Source of the DNA: an uncultured Oscillospiraceae bacterium
GTDB taxonomy: Bacteria; Bacillota; Clostridia; Oscillospirales; Acutalibacteraceae
Direction of reading: 5' to 3'
Assembly: GCA_902478605.1 (NCBI GenBank)
Contig: CABSLQ010000090.1
Span: 1-8,716 of the forward strand
Length of the DNA stretch: 8,716 bases
The notes under the pieces are model-generated. The model searched no databases and was not told the origin of the DNA. It saw only the letters and a program-made list of their open reading frames with translations. Positions 1 through 6,719 of this stretch are shown piece after piece. Both the position numbers and the translations under genes were made by a program. The stretch's first letter is position 1. Each line of letters begins with the position of its first letter.

Positions 1-1068
1 ATCCTGCTCGACGAGCCCACCAACCACCTGGACATCGCCTCCATCCGCTGGCTGGAGGATTTCCTGATGGATTATGCCGGTACGGTCATTGTGGTGTCCC
101 ACGACCGGCACTTCCTCAACAACGTGTGCACCCATATCGTGGACGTGGACTACAACAAAATCAAGATTTACGTGGGCAACTACGATTTCTGGTACGAGTC
201 GAGCCAGCTCATGCAGCGCATGATCAAGGACCAGAACAAGAAGAACGAGGACAAAATAAGGGAACTGCAGAGCTTCATCGAGCGGTTTTCGGCCAACAAG
301 TCCAAGTCCCGGCAGGCGACCTCCCGCAAAAAGCTGCTTGAAAAGCTGACGGTGGAGGAAATGCCCGCTTCCTCCCGGCGGTATCCCTATGTGGGATTCA
401 CGATGGATCGCGAGGCGGGCAAGGAGATCCTCACCGTGGAGGGAATTTCCAAGACGGTGGACGGCGTCAAGGTGCTGGACAACATCTCCTTCCGGGTGAA
501 CAAGGGGGACAAGATCGCCTTTGTCGGACAGGACGAAATCGCGACGACCACCCTGTTTAAAATTCTCATGGGCGAACTGGAGCCGGATGAGGGAAGCTAT
601 AAATGGGGCGGCACCACGACCCAGTCCTATTTTCCCAAGGACAATTCCGCCTTTTTTGACGGTGTTACGCTGAACATTCTGCAGTGGCTGTCGCAGTACT
701 CCGCCGATGTAACCGAAACCTATCTGCGCGGCTTTCTGGGCAAGATGCTTTTCTCGGGCGACGACGTGCTCAAGCCGGTCAACGTGCTGTCGGGCGGCGA
801 GCGGGTGCGGTGCATGCTCTCGCGCATGATGATGTTCGGTTCCAACGTGCTGGTGCTCGATCAGCCGACCAACCACCTCGACCTGGAATCCATCACCGCG
901 GTCAACGACGGCCTCGCCGAGTTCAAGGGCAACGTGCTCTTCTCCTCCTATGACCACCAGTTCATCCAGACGGTGGCCAACCGCATCATGGAGATCGAAG
1001 ACGGCCGTCTGCTCGACAAGCAGATGACCTACGACGAGTTCCTCGAGTTCAAAGAGGGCCTGAAATAA
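1..1068 (+). CDS. ABC-F family ATPase, C-terminal part (5' end outside window)
   Basis: The frame is open from base 1, so the gene starts upstream; 355 codons are visible. ABC-F proteins are soluble twin-ATPase translation factors that act at the ribosomal E site, some giving antibiotic resistance. The visible part begins inside domain 1 at its Walker B (ILLDEPTNHLD, residues 1-11) and switch region (VSHDR, His34). An inter-domain linker follows (about 55-125), rich in Lys/Arg/Gln, with the SANKSKSRQATSRKK block typical of the YkpA/YbiT-like branch. Domain 2 covers about 140-335. Its signature LSGGE is intact, but the P-loop reads GQDEIATTT (Thr182 in place of the lysine), Walker B reads VLDQP (Gln288 in place of Glu) and the switch reads SSYDH (Tyr317 in place of His). 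Domain 2 is therefore probably poor at ATP hydrolysis. It ends in TAA just before a terminator. The family call is secure; the subgroup is from memory. Confidence 0.93.
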   Translation: MLLDEPTNHLDIASIRWLEDFLMDYAGTVIVVSHDRHFLNNVCTHIVDVDYNKIKIYVGNYDFWYESSQLMQRMIKDQNKKNEDKIRELQSFIERFSANKSKSRQATSRKKLLEKLTVEEMPASSRRYPYVGFTMDREAGKEILTVEGISKTVDGVKVLDNISFRVNKGDKIAFVGQDEIATTTLFKILMGELEPDEGSYKWGGTTTQSYFPKDNSAFFDGVTLNILQWLSQYSADVTETYLRGFLGKMLFSGDDVLKPVNVLSGGERVRCMLSRMMMFGSNVLVLDQPTNHLDLESITAVNDGLAEFKGNVLFSSYDHQFIQTVANRIMEIEDGRLLDKQMTYDEFLEFKEGLK

Positions 1069-1080
1069 ACATGGTTGCTC

Positions 1081-1118
1081 GAAAACGGCCGCAGCGGGTG
1101 CTGCAGCCGTTTTCTTTA
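1081..1118 (+). terminator. Intrinsic terminator after the ABC-F gene
   Basis: A long stem, GAAAACGGC (1081-1089) plus GCAGC (1091-1095), pairs with GCTGC (1100-1104) and GCCGTTTTC (1106-1114). It has one C/A mismatch and a GGGT loop. The run TTTCTTT follows. It lies 12 bp after the ABC-F stop codon. Confidence 0.88.
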
Positions 1119-1151
1119 TCGGATCACAAGAATTTGTTCATGGTTTGTTTC

Positions 1152-1181
1152 TTGCTTTTCGGGCGGCGGCGGGGGTATGAT
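1152..1181 (+). promoter_or_regulatory. Probable sigma-70-type promoter of the FAH-family gene
   Basis: A -35-like TTGCTT (1152-1157) is separated by 18 bp from TATGAT (1176-1181). The gene start is 30 bp downstream. The -10 box is the left arm of a palindrome (listed separately), which suggests repressor control. Confidence 0.55.
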
Positions 1182-1193
1182 AGAATTATCATA
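1176..1193. promoter_or_regulatory. Palindrome over the -10 box, candidate operator
   Basis: TATGATA (1176-1182) and TATCATA (1187-1193) form perfect 7-bp inverted arms around a 4-bp centre. The site covers the -10 element and the expected transcription start of the FAH-family gene, a classic repressor position. No regulator gene is visible in the window. It could also be chance in an AT-rich stretch. Confidence 0.4.
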
Positions 1194-1211
1194 GCGAAAG
1201 GGGCCTTTGTC

Positions 1212-2075
1212 ATGAAATGGTTTCATCTGTATGTAGACGGAAAAATGCACCTGGGCCTTCAGACGACGAGCGGGCCGGTGGACATCACGGCCACGGCCGC
1301 CCGGCAGCATGCCGCGAACATTCCCGCCGATATTCCGGCGCTCATCCGGGGCGGTGCGGCGGCCAGGCGGGCAGTCGAAAGGCTGCTGCGCTGCCGGCCG
1401 GTATACGCGGCCCAGCCGATCCGGTTCGCGCCGCCCATTCCCCGCCCGGGCAAGATTTTGTGCGTGGGTCTCAACTACCGGGATCACACGGGTGAGCTTA
1501 CCATGGAGGTGCCGGAGCAGCCGGTGCTCTTCGCCAAAACAAACAACACAGTGGCTGCCCACCGGCAGGATATTCCCTTCCCGCCCCGGGCACAGCGCCT
1601 CGACTATGAAGCGGAGCTGGTGGCGGTGGTCGGCCGGGGCGGCCGCGATATCGCCGTCGAGGAGGCACCGGCGCATATCTTCGGGTATACGGCGGGCAAC
1701 GATGTGTCCGAGCGGGTGCTGCAGTTTCAGTCAAGCCAGTGGCTGATGGGCAAGAGCTGGGACTTTTTTGCACCCATGGGGCCGTATGTGGTGACGGCCG
1801 ATGAGCTGGATGTGGGTAATCTCGACGTCGTCTGCCGGGTCAACGGGCAGGAACGCCAGCGTTCCAATACACGAGAAATGCTGTTCACGCCGGCGGCGGT
1901 GCTCTCTTATGTTTCGCAGTATATCACGCTGGAAGCGGGTGATGTGCTCTTCACCGGCACGCCGGGCGGCGTCATGCAGGGAAGGCCGCCTGAGGAGCAG
2001 CGCTGGCTGCGCCCGGGCGACGTGGTGGAGGTCACCATCGACGGGATCGGCACGCTGCAGAACCGCTTTGTCTGA
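1212..2075 (+). CDS. Fumarylacetoacetate hydrolase (FAH) family protein
   Basis: 287 residues, soluble. FAH-fold enzymes use a divalent metal to cleave C-C bonds, or to decarboxylate or isomerise 2-oxo/2-hydroxy acids (acylpyruvate hydrolase, oxaloacetate decarboxylase, hydroxy-heptadienedioate isomerase). A small N-terminal domain (1-75) precedes the catalytic fold, which starts at KILCVGLNY (81-89). The expected residues are present: His92 and Glu95 (HxxE dyad as in FAHD1), metal ligands Glu133 and Glu135 in DYEAEL, Asp164 in GNDVSER (29 residues on, the FAHD1 spacing), Lys181, LEAGDVLFTGTPGGV (240-254) and a closing LRPGDVVEV. The start ATG at 1212 was chosen because AAAGGGG lies 8 bp upstream, behind a promoter; the longer frame would begin inside the preceding terminator. 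The gene stands alone between terminators with no catabolic neighbours, so the substrate cannot be named from context. Family certain, reaction unknown. Confidence 0.93.
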   Translation: MKWFHLYVDGKMHLGLQTTSGPVDITATAARQHAANIPADIPALIRGGAAARRAVERLLRCRPVYAAQPIRFAPPIPRPGKILCVGLNYRDHTGELTMEVPEQPVLFAKTNNTVAAHRQDIPFPPRAQRLDYEAELVAVVGRGGRDIAVEEAPAHIFGYTAGNDVSERVLQFQSSQWLMGKSWDFFAPMGPYVVTADELDVGNLDVVCRVNGQERQRSNTREMLFTPAAVLSYVSQYITLEAGDVLFTGTPGGVMQGRPPEEQRWLRPGDVVEVTIDGIGTLQNRFV

Positions 2076-2082
2076 TACCTTG

Positions 2083-2112
2083 AAAAAGGGCGGCCGCCGG
2101 GCCGTCCTTTTT
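2083..2112 (+). terminator. Intrinsic terminator after the FAH-family gene
   Basis: AAAAAGGGCGGCC pairs with GGCCGTCCTTTTT around a short GCCG loop; the only imperfection is a G-T wobble. It starts 7 bp after the stop codon and ends in a T-run. Its core closely resembles the terminator at 2424-2454. Confidence 0.87.
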
Positions 2113-2423
2113 ACTGTTAATATGGGTTGTCCGGCGCGCTTTGCGCTGTACGGGAAAATCCCGCAGCGTTTTAGGCCGCCGTTTTTTCCGGGTGCTCCCT
2201 GCGAAGGCCGCGGCTTTGGCCGCTGCAGCGGTTTCGCGCGGCCGCGCTTCCGGCAAAGCCCTGGGGCATCTAAACGGCCTCCGCCTCATGCTTCCGGGTA
2301 CGAAACCGGTCTTTTGCCGGACGGATTCCGGCTTCCCCTGCATGCGCCTCCAGTGCGGAACGAGGGCCGCACTCGTGAAACGCAGAGACGGCCCCTGCTT
2401 TGCAGGATTTCCTCAACAGACAA
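2113..2423. other. Hairpin-rich intergenic region, no convincing gene
   Basis: About 310 bp between two terminators. Short open frames exist on both strands, but none has a good ribosome binding site or a recognisable protein pattern. What is visible is a series of small GC-rich stem-loops: GCGC-TTT-GCGC (2136-2146), CGGG-AAAAT-CCCG (2151-2163), GCGGC-TTTG-GCCGC (2210-2223), the self-complementary GCGCGGCCGCGC near 2236-2247, and CCTGC-TTT-GCAGG (2394-2406). It could be a decayed gene, a dispersed repeat or a structured RNA; I cannot decide. Confidence 0.5.
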
Positions 2424-2454
2424 AATAGGGACGGCCGCCAGGGCCGTCCCTATT
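2424..2454. terminator. Bidirectional terminator, 3' of the ABC permease gene
   Basis: A perfect 13-bp stem, AATAGGGACGGCC (2424-2436) and GGCCGTCCCTATT (2442-2454), closes a GCCAG loop. On the minus strand it begins 11 bp after the permease stop and is followed by a TTTTG run. On the plus strand TGTATTTT follows. It therefore serves the leftward operon and can also stop rightward transcription. Confidence 0.88.
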
Positions 2455-2464
2455 GTATTTTGCA

Positions 2465-5400
2465 TTATTCGCCGGCTTTCATCGATTCCACCATGTCGAT
2501 TTTTTTCATCTTCCGGCCCATCACGAGATTGACCAGGAAGGAGAAGAAAAGGGTCATGGCGGCGGAAATCACATAACTGAGCCATTTAATTTCCCGCCCA
2601 AACATCACCATATCCACCTCGGCCGTGCGTACGACGAAGGCGTGCAGGAAGATGCCGAGCACCAGGCCGACCGCCGCGCCGATGATGGTCAGAATGGCGG
2701 TTTCACGGTAAATGTAGGCCGACACCTCCCGGTCATAGAAGCCGAGCACTTTGATGGTGGCGAGCTCCTTCTGCCGTTCGGTGATGTTGATATTGGTCAG
2801 GTTATACAGCACCACAAAGGCGAGCGCCGCCGCGGAAATAATCAGCACGATGACGATATAATTGATGTTGTTCACCATGTTGGCAAAGGTGGTTTGAATA
2901 TCATCGGTCATGCTGACGCTCTGCACCTCCTCGCAGGCGAGCAGCGTGGTGGCCAGCGCATCTCGTTCTTCGGCCGTGGTGTCTTCCGGCGTGGTGCCGA
3001 TGAGCGTCAGGTATTCCGGTTCGCCAAAGGCGGCGGTATACAGCGCTGGCGGGATATACAGTGTGCCGTCCACATAGTTTTCGATCACGCCGCCCAGCGT
3101 AAAGGTGGCCGACTGACCGTCGGCGTTGCGCACTTCAATGGTATCGCCCGCTTTGACGCCCAAAACGGACGCCTGCTTTTCGGTCAGCAGTACCTTGTCA
3201 TCGGTGAACGGGATCGCGTCGCCGCTGCGGCGATCCCGCAGCGTGACAAAATCCTGCAAGCGCTGGCTTTCCTGCGGAACAAACAGGGTGGCGGAGGTGG
3301 TATTGTCCCCTGCGTACAGGTCGCCCGTCTCCTGCGCGGTCAGCAGCGAACCCGTAAGCTGTCCGGAATCCTGTACGGCGGCGGCGAGCGCCGCATCTTT
3401 CTGCAGGGCGTCGCTGTCGTGCAGGCTGACAATCAGATTGTACTGATACAGCTCGCCGAACTGCTTATCCACGATATCCCCGATGGAATCCCGCAGGCCA
3501 AACCCGGTCAGCAGCAGGGCGGTGCAGCCCGCGATGCCGATGACGGTCATGAAAAAGCGCTTTTTATAGCGAATGAGATTGCGCGCCGTGACCTTTTGGG
3601 TGAATTTGAGGCGGGACCAGAGCGGCGTGATATATTCGAGGAACACCCGCTTGCCTGCCTTGGGCGCGCGGGGCAGCATGAGACGGGCCGGCGTTTCCTT
3701 AAGCGAACCGATGCAGGCCGACAGGGTCGCGGCCATGGTGCAGAAAATGGCCGCAAGCGAAGAAGCCAGCGCAAAGGGAATATGGAACGCGGTGATAATG
3801 GGGGGGAGCGTATACATAATGCCGTAGGCGTTCCAAATGACGGTGGGGAATACCTTGAAGCCGACCAGCAGGCCGAACACACTGCCCAAAATGCTGGCCG
3901 AGCCCGCATACAGCAGATACTTGAAGGCGATGGCGCCGCGGGTATAGCCGAGCGCCTTGAGCACGCCGATCTGGGTGCGCTCTTCCTCCACCATGCGGGT
4001 CATGGTGGTCAGGGCGACCAGGGCGGCCACGAGAAAGAAGAAGATGGGGAACACCTTGGCAATGGCTTCCACCTTGCTGGCGTTGCTTTCAAAGCTGACG
4101 TAGCTGACGTTGGTGTTCCGATCGAGCACATACCATTCCGGCTGGTCAATGTCGGCGATCGCCTGCCGGGCATCTTCCAGTTCGGCCTGGGCATCGGCGA
4201 GCTTCTCGTCCGCCTCGGCTTTGGCCTTGTCGTATTCCGCCTGGCCATCCTCCAGCTCCTGGCGGGAATCGGCAAGCGTCTTTTCCGCGTCGGCGATCTG
4301 TTTTTCCGCGTCGGCGATCTTCTGCTCGTTGGCGTCGATTTCGGCCTGGCCCTCGTCCAATTCGCGCTGCGCGGCGTCAAATTCCGCCTGCGCCTGCTGC
4401 TTGCCGGCTTCCAGCGCCTCTTGTCCCGCCTGCAGCTCGGCGGCCGCCTGCTCCAGAACCGCGGCATTTTCCGTATACGCTGCCAGAGCCGCTTCATAGG
4501 CGGGCTTCTGCTGGGCAAGCTGCGCTTCAATCTGGGCGGCGGCCTCCGTCTGCCCGATCGACTGCAGATAGGCCAGGGCCTGTTCCGCTTCGTCGATGGC
4601 AGCCTTGGCGGCATCGAGTTCCTCCTTGGCGGCATCCAGCTTGGCCTTGCCGTCATCGTACTCTTTCTGCGCGTCGGCCAGCTGCTGCTCCTGCTCCTCG
4701 ATGGTGGCGGCATAGGCCTCTTTCTGCGCGGCCAGCTCCTCGCGGCCCTCTTCGAGCTTCTGCTTGGCATCTTCCAGCTGCTGCTTACCGTCTGCCGTTT
4801 CCTGCTTGGAATCGGCCAGCTGCTTTTCGCCGTCCTCCAGCTGCTTGCGGCCGTCCTCCAGCTCCTGCAGGGCGTCGGCCAGTTCCTTGTCCGCTTCCGC
4901 CTTGGCGTCGTCGTATTCCTTCTGGCCCTCGGCCAGCTTGTCCTCCGCCTCGGCCACGATGGTGTCATACCGGACGACGGCCTGCGTCTGCGCGAGTGTT
5001 TCAATATGGTCCTGCGCCGTCCCGACAAGATCCTCGTATTCGTCGTAGAAGGTGTTCAGCGCCCCCGCGCCCTCGACGAGGACGAACGCCTCGGTCCAGG
5101 CGGGATAGGCAAAGCTCTCCTCGCCGGTGTACAGCGTGAGCTGCACGCGGCCGGCGCCGATGGTGCTGGACTCATCCTCAATGGACATATAATAGGGCGT
5201 TTCCACAAAGCCGACCACCGTAAAGGACGGTGCGGCAAGCACTTCGGTCAAATCGCTGTTGTCCGCCGAGAGGGTGATGACGTCGCCGGCTTCTACCCCG
5301 GAAAGCGTTTTGGTGCGCAGCACGACGCATTCGCCCGGTTCTTCGGGCATGCGGCCGGATACGAGCGACACGCGGTTCTGATAGCTGCCGTCCGTATTGT

Positions 5401-5755
5401 CCAGCTGCCCGAGAGGGAGCGAATGGATACGTGCCACCACGTTGGATGCGTCCATCGCCTCGACGAGCACATCGGCCGAATACGCCGGCATAACTGCGGC
5501 CACCCCTTCGGTTTCCCGGATGGCGGCGATGTCGTCATCCGACAGGCCGAGGGTGGACAGCACCCGCAGATCCATCATGTCCGCGTCGTCGTAATACGCA
5601 TCGGCGGTCAGCCGCATGTCGGGCGTAGACGCGAGCAGGCCGGCGAGAAAGCCGACGCCGAGGGCCACGATGGCGAAGATGGCGAGAAACCGGCTGAGCG
5701 TATAGCGTACTTCCCGCAGGATAACCTTGCGGTACGCTTTCTTTCTGTGTTTCAA
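2465..5755 (-). CDS. Large FtsX/MacB-type ABC transporter permease with long coiled-coil insert
   Basis: About 1,096 residues (numbers here count from the other possible TTG at 5767, which adds four). An N-terminal membrane helix (about 27-47) is followed by an extracytoplasmic region. Residues 266-540 are almost pure heptads rich in Leu, Glu, Lys, Gln and Ala (L at 303, 310, 317, 331, 338, 345), with a break near 400-430, so probably an antiparallel hairpin. Two FtsX modules follow: about 570-690, with the coupling motif EERTQIGVLKALGYT, and about 970-1085, with ERQKELATIKVLGF. A second outer domain lies between them (about 757-968). Roughly eight membrane helices are expected. Such permeases pair with a MacB/LolD-like ATPase, encoded just upstream. 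There is no ATG at the start: TTG at 5755 was preferred because AAAGGA lies 12 bp upstream, whereas TTG at 5767 abuts it. Substrate unknown. Confidence 0.92.
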   Translation of the reverse strand: MKHRKKAYRKVILREVRYTLSRFLAIFAIVALGVGFLAGLLASTPDMRLTADAYYDDADMMDLRVLSTLGLSDDDIAAIRETEGVAAVMPAYSADVLVEAMDASNVVARIHSLPLGQLDNTDGSYQNRVSLVSGRMPEEPGECVVLRTKTLSGVEAGDVITLSADNSDLTEVLAAPSFTVVGFVETPYYMSIEDESSTIGAGRVQLTLYTGEESFAYPAWTEAFVLVEGAGALNTFYDEYEDLVGTAQDHIETLAQTQAVVRYDTIVAEAEDKLAEGQKEYDDAKAEADKELADALQELEDGRKQLEDGEKQLADSKQETADGKQQLEDAKQKLEEGREELAAQKEAYAATIEEQEQQLADAQKEYDDGKAKLDAAKEELDAAKAAIDEAEQALAYLQSIGQTEAAAQIEAQLAQQKPAYEAALAAYTENAAVLEQAAAELQAGQEALEAGKQQAQAEFDAAQRELDEGQAEIDANEQKIADAEKQIADAEKTLADSRQELEDGQAEYDKAKAEADEKLADAQAELEDARQAIADIDQPEWYVLDRNTNVSYVSFESNASKVEAIAKVFPIFFFLVAALVALTTMTRMVEEERTQIGVLKALGYTRGAIAFKYLLYAGSASILGSVFGLLVGFKVFPTVIWNAYGIMYTLPPIITAFHIPFALASSLAAIFCTMAATLSACIGSLKETPARLMLPRAPKAGKRVFLEYITPLWSRLKFTQKVTARNLIRYKKRFFMTVIGIAGCTALLLTGFGLRDSIGDIVDKQFGELYQYNLIVSLHDSDALQKDAALAAAVQDSGQLTGSLLTAQETGDLYAGDNTTSATLFVPQESQRLQDFVTLRDRRSGDAIPFTDDKVLLTEKQASVLGVKAGDTIEVRNADGQSATFTLGGVIENYVDGTLYIPPALYTAAFGEPEYLTLIGTTPEDTTAEERDALATTLLACEEVQSVSMTDDIQTTFANMVNNINYIVIVLIISAAALAFVVLYNLTNINITERQKELATIKVLGFYDREVSAYIYRETAILTIIGAAVGLVLGIFLHAFVVRTAEVDMVMFGREIKWLSYVISAAMTLFFSFLVNLVMGRKMKKIDMVESMKAGE
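4281..4320 (-). repeat. Tandem heptad duplication at DNA level inside the permease gene
   Basis: A 19-bp string occurs identically at 4281-4299 and 4302-4320, an offset of 21 bp, which is exactly one coiled-coil heptad. It encodes the successive heptads IADAEKQ and IADAEKT (residues about 484-497). The nucleotide identity points to a recent duplication or to homogenisation within the coiled-coil part. Confidence 0.85.
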
Positions 5756-5756
5756 C

Positions 5757-6461
5757 TCACCATTCAATCCTTTCCACCGGTGTCGGATGGGGATTTACCT
5801 CGTTGGAGGTCACGGAACCGCTGCGGATATGGATGACCCGATCGGCCATGGCCGTCAGGGCCTGGTTATGCGTAATGACGATGACGGTGCGGCCCGTTTG
5901 GCGGCAGGTGTCCTGCAGCAGCTGCAGAATGGTCTTTCCCGTCTTGTAATCCAGGGCGCCGGTAGGCTCGTCACACAGCAGAATCTTGGGATTTTTGGCC
6001 AGGGCCCGGGCGATGGACACCCGCTGCTGTTCGCCGCCGGACAGCTGCGCCGGAAAATTGTTCAGCCGGTGGCCGAGGCCCACGCTCTCCAGCGTTTCGC
6101 GCGCGTCGAGCGGTTCACGGCAGATTTCGGCAGCCAGCTCGACGTTTTCCAGCGCCGTCAGATTCTGTACCAAATTATAAAACTGGAACACAAACCCCAC
6201 GTCGTACCGGCGGTATTCGGTCAGCTGCTTGCGGTTATAGGCGCTGATTTCCTGGCCGTCGAGACGGATTGCCCCTTCATCACAGGTATCCATGCCGCCG
6301 AGCATGTTGAGCACGGTGGTTTTGCCTGCGCCGCTGGGGCCGACGATAATGGCAAACTCCCCTTTCTCGATAGTGAAGTTCACATGATCCGCCGCCGCGA
6401 TGCGCTGCTCCCCCATCGTATAATACTTGCAGACATTTTCAAATTCGACAAAGTGTCCCAT
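5757..6461 (-). CDS. ABC transporter ATP-binding protein, MacB/LolD-like
   Basis: 234 residues, cytoplasmic. It has a complete set of ABC ATPase motifs: Walker A GPSGAGKTT (41-49), Q-loop Gln93 in VFQFYNL, signature LSGGEQQR (140-147), Walker B ILLCDEP (160-166, Asp164 and Glu165) and switch His198 in ITHN. The early GEQRIAAADHVNFTIEKGEF block and the short length fit the LolD/MacB/YknY group, which powers FtsX-type permeases. The start ATG at 6461 was chosen because the ABC domain begins directly there and GGGCGGAAAAT precedes it; the frame is open further upstream but non-conserved in look and runs into the promoter. The stop TGA (5759-5757) lies 1 bp before the permease TTG, so the two are translationally coupled. 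It forms the energy module of the transporter encoded downstream. The exported or extracted substrate is unknown. Confidence 0.95.
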   Translation of the reverse strand: MGHFVEFENVCKYYTMGEQRIAAADHVNFTIEKGEFAIIVGPSGAGKTTVLNMLGGMDTCDEGAIRLDGQEISAYNRKQLTEYRRYDVGFVFQFYNLVQNLTALENVELAAEICREPLDARETLESVGLGHRLNNFPAQLSGGEQQRVSIARALAKNPKILLCDEPTGALDYKTGKTILQLLQDTCRQTGRTVIVITHNQALTAMADRVIHIRSGSVTSNEVNPHPTPVERIEW

Positions 6462-6478
6462 GATTTTCCGCCCTTCCG

Positions 6479-6498
6479 CGCACGAAAATTGTCGTGCG
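6479..6498. promoter_or_regulatory. Inverted repeat in the 5' leader of the ABC operon
   Basis: CGCACGA (6479-6485) and TCGTGCG (6492-6498) form perfect 7-bp arms around 6 bp. The site lies between the probable -10 box and the start of the ATPase gene. It could be a TetR/GntR-type operator or an RNA hairpin just ahead of the ribosome binding site. No regulator is encoded nearby. Confidence 0.45.
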
Positions 6499-6513
6499 GA
6501 AATAGTTGTCTTT

Positions 6514-6543
6514 AGTATACCGCTAATACATTTACAAAATGTT
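6514..6543 (-). promoter_or_regulatory. Possible promoter of the ABC transporter operon
   Basis: On the minus strand a good -10 box, TATACT, lies at 6519-6514, about 53 bp before the ATPase start. The -35 region is weak (ACATTT at 17 bp or AACATT at 18 bp). That suggests dependence on an activator, or regulation through the palindrome that covers it. Confidence 0.45.
6528..6542. promoter_or_regulatory. Palindrome over the -35 region of the ABC operon
   Basis: ACATTT and AAATGT are perfect 6-bp arms around ACA. The site overlaps the weak -35 region of the leftward promoter, so it is a candidate regulator site. It is AT-rich, so chance is a real alternative. Confidence 0.35.
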
Positions 6544-6625
6544 ACGATACTATGAAAGAACCGCAACAAATAGATAGGGGAATAGGACGGAAAATTTTTG
6601 TATAGCCTTCATGAAAATATACCCA

Positions 6626-6645
6626 TTTAAGAAATCATTAAGAAA
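6626..6645 (+). promoter_or_regulatory. Direct repeat with 11-bp period, candidate response-regulator site
   Basis: TTAAGAAA occurs at 6627-6634 and again at 6638-6645, one helical turn apart. Read as TTTAAG-N5-ATTAAG it differs by one base from the CiaR box (TTTAAG-N5-TTTAAG) known in streptococci. It lies about 65 bp upstream of the expected start of glycosyltransferase transcription. No two-component genes are in the window. Confidence 0.35.
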
Positions 6646-6683
6646 ATAGATCGAAAATGTGGGTGGCTCATTTGGTGCGGACG

Positions 6684-6692
6684 TGGTATACT
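6684..6692 (+). promoter_or_regulatory. Extended -10 promoter of the glycosyltransferase gene
   Basis: TGGTATACT contains the TGn extension and a near-consensus -10 box (6687-6692). The -35 region is poor, as is usual for extended -10 promoters. The start codon is 28 bp beyond the -10 box. Confidence 0.6.
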
Positions 6693-6719
6693 GGGTAAAA
6701 CGAAAAGGGGGTATAGGAG

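Noticed and set aside
2141..2428. 95-codon frame on + and 103-codon frame on - (2032-2343) in the intergenic region
   Set aside because: No ribosome binding site, biased Arg/Ala/Gly-rich products, and the frames run into terminators or the neighbouring gene. Kept only as a possible gene remnant.
1801..2532. 243-codon frame on + spanning the FAH gene end and the next terminators
   Set aside because: It overlaps the FAH gene out of frame and passes through two terminators; the Arg/Ser/Pro-rich product is typical of a shadow.
2453..5836. 1,127-codon open frame on + across the whole permease gene
   Set aside because: It is the codon-aligned antisense of the permease. Stops there would need TTA, CTA or TCA codons on the sense strand, which a GC-rich gene avoids. 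The sense product has clear FtsX modules and coiled coil; the antisense product shows no domain.
5727..6515. 262-codon open frame on + opposite the ABC ATPase
   Set aside because: Codon-aligned antisense shadow of a gene with all ABC motifs.
6462..6569. N-terminal extension of the ABC ATPase to 6569
   Set aside because: The added 36 residues would cover the promoter and inverted repeat and have no counterpart in the compact LolD/MacB-type fold; ATG 6461 fits the domain start.
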